From NCBI GenBank assembly GCA_963693365.1, contig CAVNZM010000010.1:6696001-6760000 (forward strand): 64,000 bases of DNA, given 5' to 3'. Positions 53,022 through 64,000 of this stretch are shown piece after piece (position 1 is the first letter of the stretch; the number at the start of each line of letters is the position of its first letter). The stretch is from Amoebidium appalachense (taxonomy: Eukaryota > Ichthyosporea). Below the pieces are notes generated by a model. It had not been told where the DNA came from. It ran no database searches and saw only the letters and a list, made by a program, of their open reading frames with translations. A program made the position numbers and the translations under genes.

Positions 53022-53514
53022 GCGTGAAGCCCTTTTCACACCAGAGCAAACCAGTATCATGATTTTTGGGCCCACTATTCCATAGCCCACCTACTCGTTC
53101 CAAATGACCATGCCTCTTCTTCCAGCATGGCTTACCAGGATAGCACGTTTTGTGTACCATGAGATCTTAGTTGCACGTGTGACTGTGGATGCCTCAGTCC
53201 AGCAGGTAGCGCCGTGGAGGGCTGGGTTTGGCCGGTGGCTGGCCGCCCAGCTGCAGGTGTTTCTGCTGGTTCAGTTGGAGGTCGTGCATAGGTGACCCCC
53301 CCCCTCTCCCCCCTCCACCCCCCCCCCCCCCCCCCCCCCCCCTCACCCCACCACACCCATCTCCCCCACCTTCACATCACCCTTCACACATCCTGTCTGT
53401 CGCCCCCCCACCTCTCCCTGTATACTTTCCCGTTTGTCACCATCCCCCTTATTTTCCAACGGCTCCTTTCTTCCCACAAATTCGAATGGCACAAGTAGAT
53501 GGCATGCGGACCCT

Positions 53515-53872
53515 CAAGAGGGAGGAAAGGAAGGGAGGGGGAGGAAGGGAGGGAGGGAGGGGGGGGGGGGGAGGGAGATGGGTAAGAGGTTCGGTGGGAG
53601 GGAGAGAGCCTTGGAGGGGAGGAAGGAAGGGTAAAGGGGGGAGGGGGAGGGGGAGTGGCGGGGCATATAGATAAGTAGAGCGAGAGGGAGGGGGGGGGGA
53701 GGAGGGAGAGAATGAAAGAGGGAGGGGGAGAGAGGGAGGGGGGAGAGAGGGAGGGAGGGAGGGAGGGAGGGGGAGGGGGGAAGGGGGAGGGAGGGAGGGA
53801 GGGAGGGAGGGAGGGAGGTAGGGAGGGAGGGAGGGAGGGAGGAAGGGAGGGAGGGAGGGAGGGAGGGAGAGC
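53515..53872. repeat. (GGGA)n purine array
   Basis: Long GGGAGGGAGGGA arrays with GAGAGA interruptions occupy about 350 bp between divergent genes. Confidence 0.95.
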
Positions 53873-54089
53873 TGGTTCACACATATCAAATGGGACCCCC
53901 ATCCTCCTTCCTCTGGCACCTAACATCCCCCTTAGTTCTATGCGCGTTAGTCTATCGTCTGTGACCCCCCCCCCCCCAAAAAAAAAAAAAAAAAAAAAAA
54001 AAACGAAAGACCCCCCCCCCCTTCCCCCCCCCCCAGCTGTGTTGTTTTTCCATCTTCCCAACCCCCCCCCCCCCCCCCTATTTATTTAT

Positions 54090-54284
<195 letters not shown>

Positions 54285-55255
54285 ATGGGGGGGGGGGAGG
54301 GGGGGGAGAAGGGGGGAGGGGGGACAAAGAGCGTTGACGGGGGAGGAGATAAAACCACCATCAGAAGCTGAAAGCAATCTTGCTATATTTTTTGGTTGTA
54401 TTATAATATTTTATTTCACCAACAAGGCACTAGCAGAACTGACTTTGGGCGCAAGGGTGGGACGGGTTATGCGAGGAGAAGGGAGGGGTGGTTGTGTGGG
54501 GGTGGGTGCGTGTGTGTTGTGTGTGTGTGGGGGGGGGCCGGGGGGAGGGGGAGGGGGGAGGGGGGGGGAGGGCCGGTACGTCGGAAGGAAGGTGAGGAGT
54601 GGGGAGAGGAGGGGATGTTACGGAAAGCTGTTGATATAGTACACGAAATGGTATGTACTGGTACACATTCTGTCATCGGTCTGTAGACCAGATTTTCTAT
54701 GTATTCTTTTTGTACTTTCCTGCCGCTTTTGCGTGGCCGTAGTTCTCGCCAATACCCATCCAATTTACTGTACCCGAGACTACCTATGCACGTAACATTT
54801 AAGTTTATATGAATAGATTGCAATATTCCTCTTCGGTGAGTTGTGTCTGGTGTTGCTATGTGCTAGGTTTCTATTTATTTCAAATATTGACGGTGCTCCA
54901 CGGCAAAACAGGGCTCTATCTGCTGAGGACACTAATGAAGCGGAAAACTATAAAGGACTCCCTCATGTCGATAATCTTGCTGGGGGCAAGAAAGGTCAGG
55001 TGACTTCACACGGAAAGGTGGTTGTCCCTCCCTCCCCTCCCCCCACTGCAACACCTTTCCCCCCGTCCTCCCCCCCTCCCCCCCCCCCCCCCCCCCCCCT
55101 CCCCCCCCCCCCCCCCCCCCCCCCACCCAAAAAAAAAAAAAAGAAAAAAAAAAACAGCCCCAAGCCTTCGGACACACAAAGACACACAACACGCCCACAC
55201 ACATATACACAACACACACACACATACAAACACACACAAACGCGCGCACGCGCGC

Positions 55256-55296
55256 ACCCACCCACCCACCCACCCACCCACCCACCCACCCACCCA

Positions 55297-55376
<80 letters not shown>
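55256..55376. repeat. (CCCA)n passing into (CGCA)n
   Basis: About ten CCCA units change abruptly to about twenty CGCA units, then to (CA)n (55382-55430). Confidence 0.95.
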
Positions 55377-55377
<1 letters not shown>

Positions 55378-55490
55378 CACACAGACACACACACACACAC
55401 AGGCACACACACACACACACACACACACACAATTTGCAGGAGAACAGTTAGACAATACAGCAGGCAACCGAGTACAACACCGTCGAGTCC

Positions 55491-55528
<38 letters not shown>

Positions 55529-55650
55529 CTCCACGAAAGAAAAGAAGAAAAGAAGGAGATGAGAAAAGGAAAAGAAATGTAAAAAAAATGCCCGTCGTTT
55601 TTCTCCATATTGTCCCTCATAGCCGCCTATGGCCTTGGACATTCACATAT

Positions 55651-55684
<34 letters not shown>

Positions 55685-55867
55685 CTGTTTGACTAATCCC
55701 TTGCCTCCTCGCCCCACCCACCCCCTCCTCTCCTCTTGCATCTCCCCTTTTTTTTTCTGCAGTGGATTTCTTTGTGTAGGTAATAGGTGGTGAGGTTGAA
55801 GACCTAGACGTTGGGAAGAGGGTAGACGCTGTTTCTAACACCAGTGAAACACGTGTTTCAGGGTGGC

Positions 55868-64000
<8,133 letters not shown>

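Noticed and set aside
54880-54991. Possible upstream exon of the SelD fusion (NRALSAEDTNEAENYKG)
   Set aside because: Its donor leaves phase 1, which cannot be joined to the reading frame at 55868 by any AG present. It may still belong to another transcript.

Overview
The window is nuclear DNA from a unicellular eukaryote. Genes are broken by many GT-AG introns, and the introns and spacers are packed with poly-C/poly-G runs, CA/GT, CT and GGGA repeats. The gene set (an animal-like Prp8, an SRSF4/5/6-type SR protein, an F-box/LRR gene, a secreted LRR protein and a NADH-dehydrogenase-like/SelD fusion) fits a protist, possibly a unicellular relative of animals. No marker in the window fixes the lineage.

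Layout. 1-1681: tandem copies of a 452-bp dispersed repeat. 1682-20573 (+): the last 31 exons (1,745 codons) of the U5 snRNP core protein Prp8; its 5' part lies outside the window. 21708-23350 (+): a two-exon SR splicing factor. 26434-34609 (-): an ankyrin-repeat protein that I rebuilt from 11 phase-consistent exons, with a coiled coil and a C-terminal membrane anchor. 35853-37615 (-): a two-exon protein with a single C2H2 finger and a Q/N-rich nonapeptide array. 41322-43075 (-): an F-box/LRR gene whose frame breaks three times. 48295-51273 (-): a six-exon secreted LRR protein. 55868 to the window end (+): a flavin-dependent NADH-dehydrogenase-like domain fused to selenophosphate synthetase (SelD), still open at 64000.

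Two genes (Prp8 and the SR protein) belong to the splicing machinery. The SelD fusion implies selenium metabolism. No operon-like grouping is visible.

The most unusual pattern is strand-linked. Inside genes, the dispersed repeat and nearly all dinucleotide repeats lie in one orientation relative to transcription: the transcript carries the repeat in sense, (CA)n rather than (GU)n, and often poly-C just after the 5' splice site. Several 3' splice sites are simply the last CAG of a CA microsatellite. Three apparent transposon types sit in Prp8 introns: the 452-bp family, a tRNA-headed SINE-like family, and a 464-bp terminal-inverted-repeat element.
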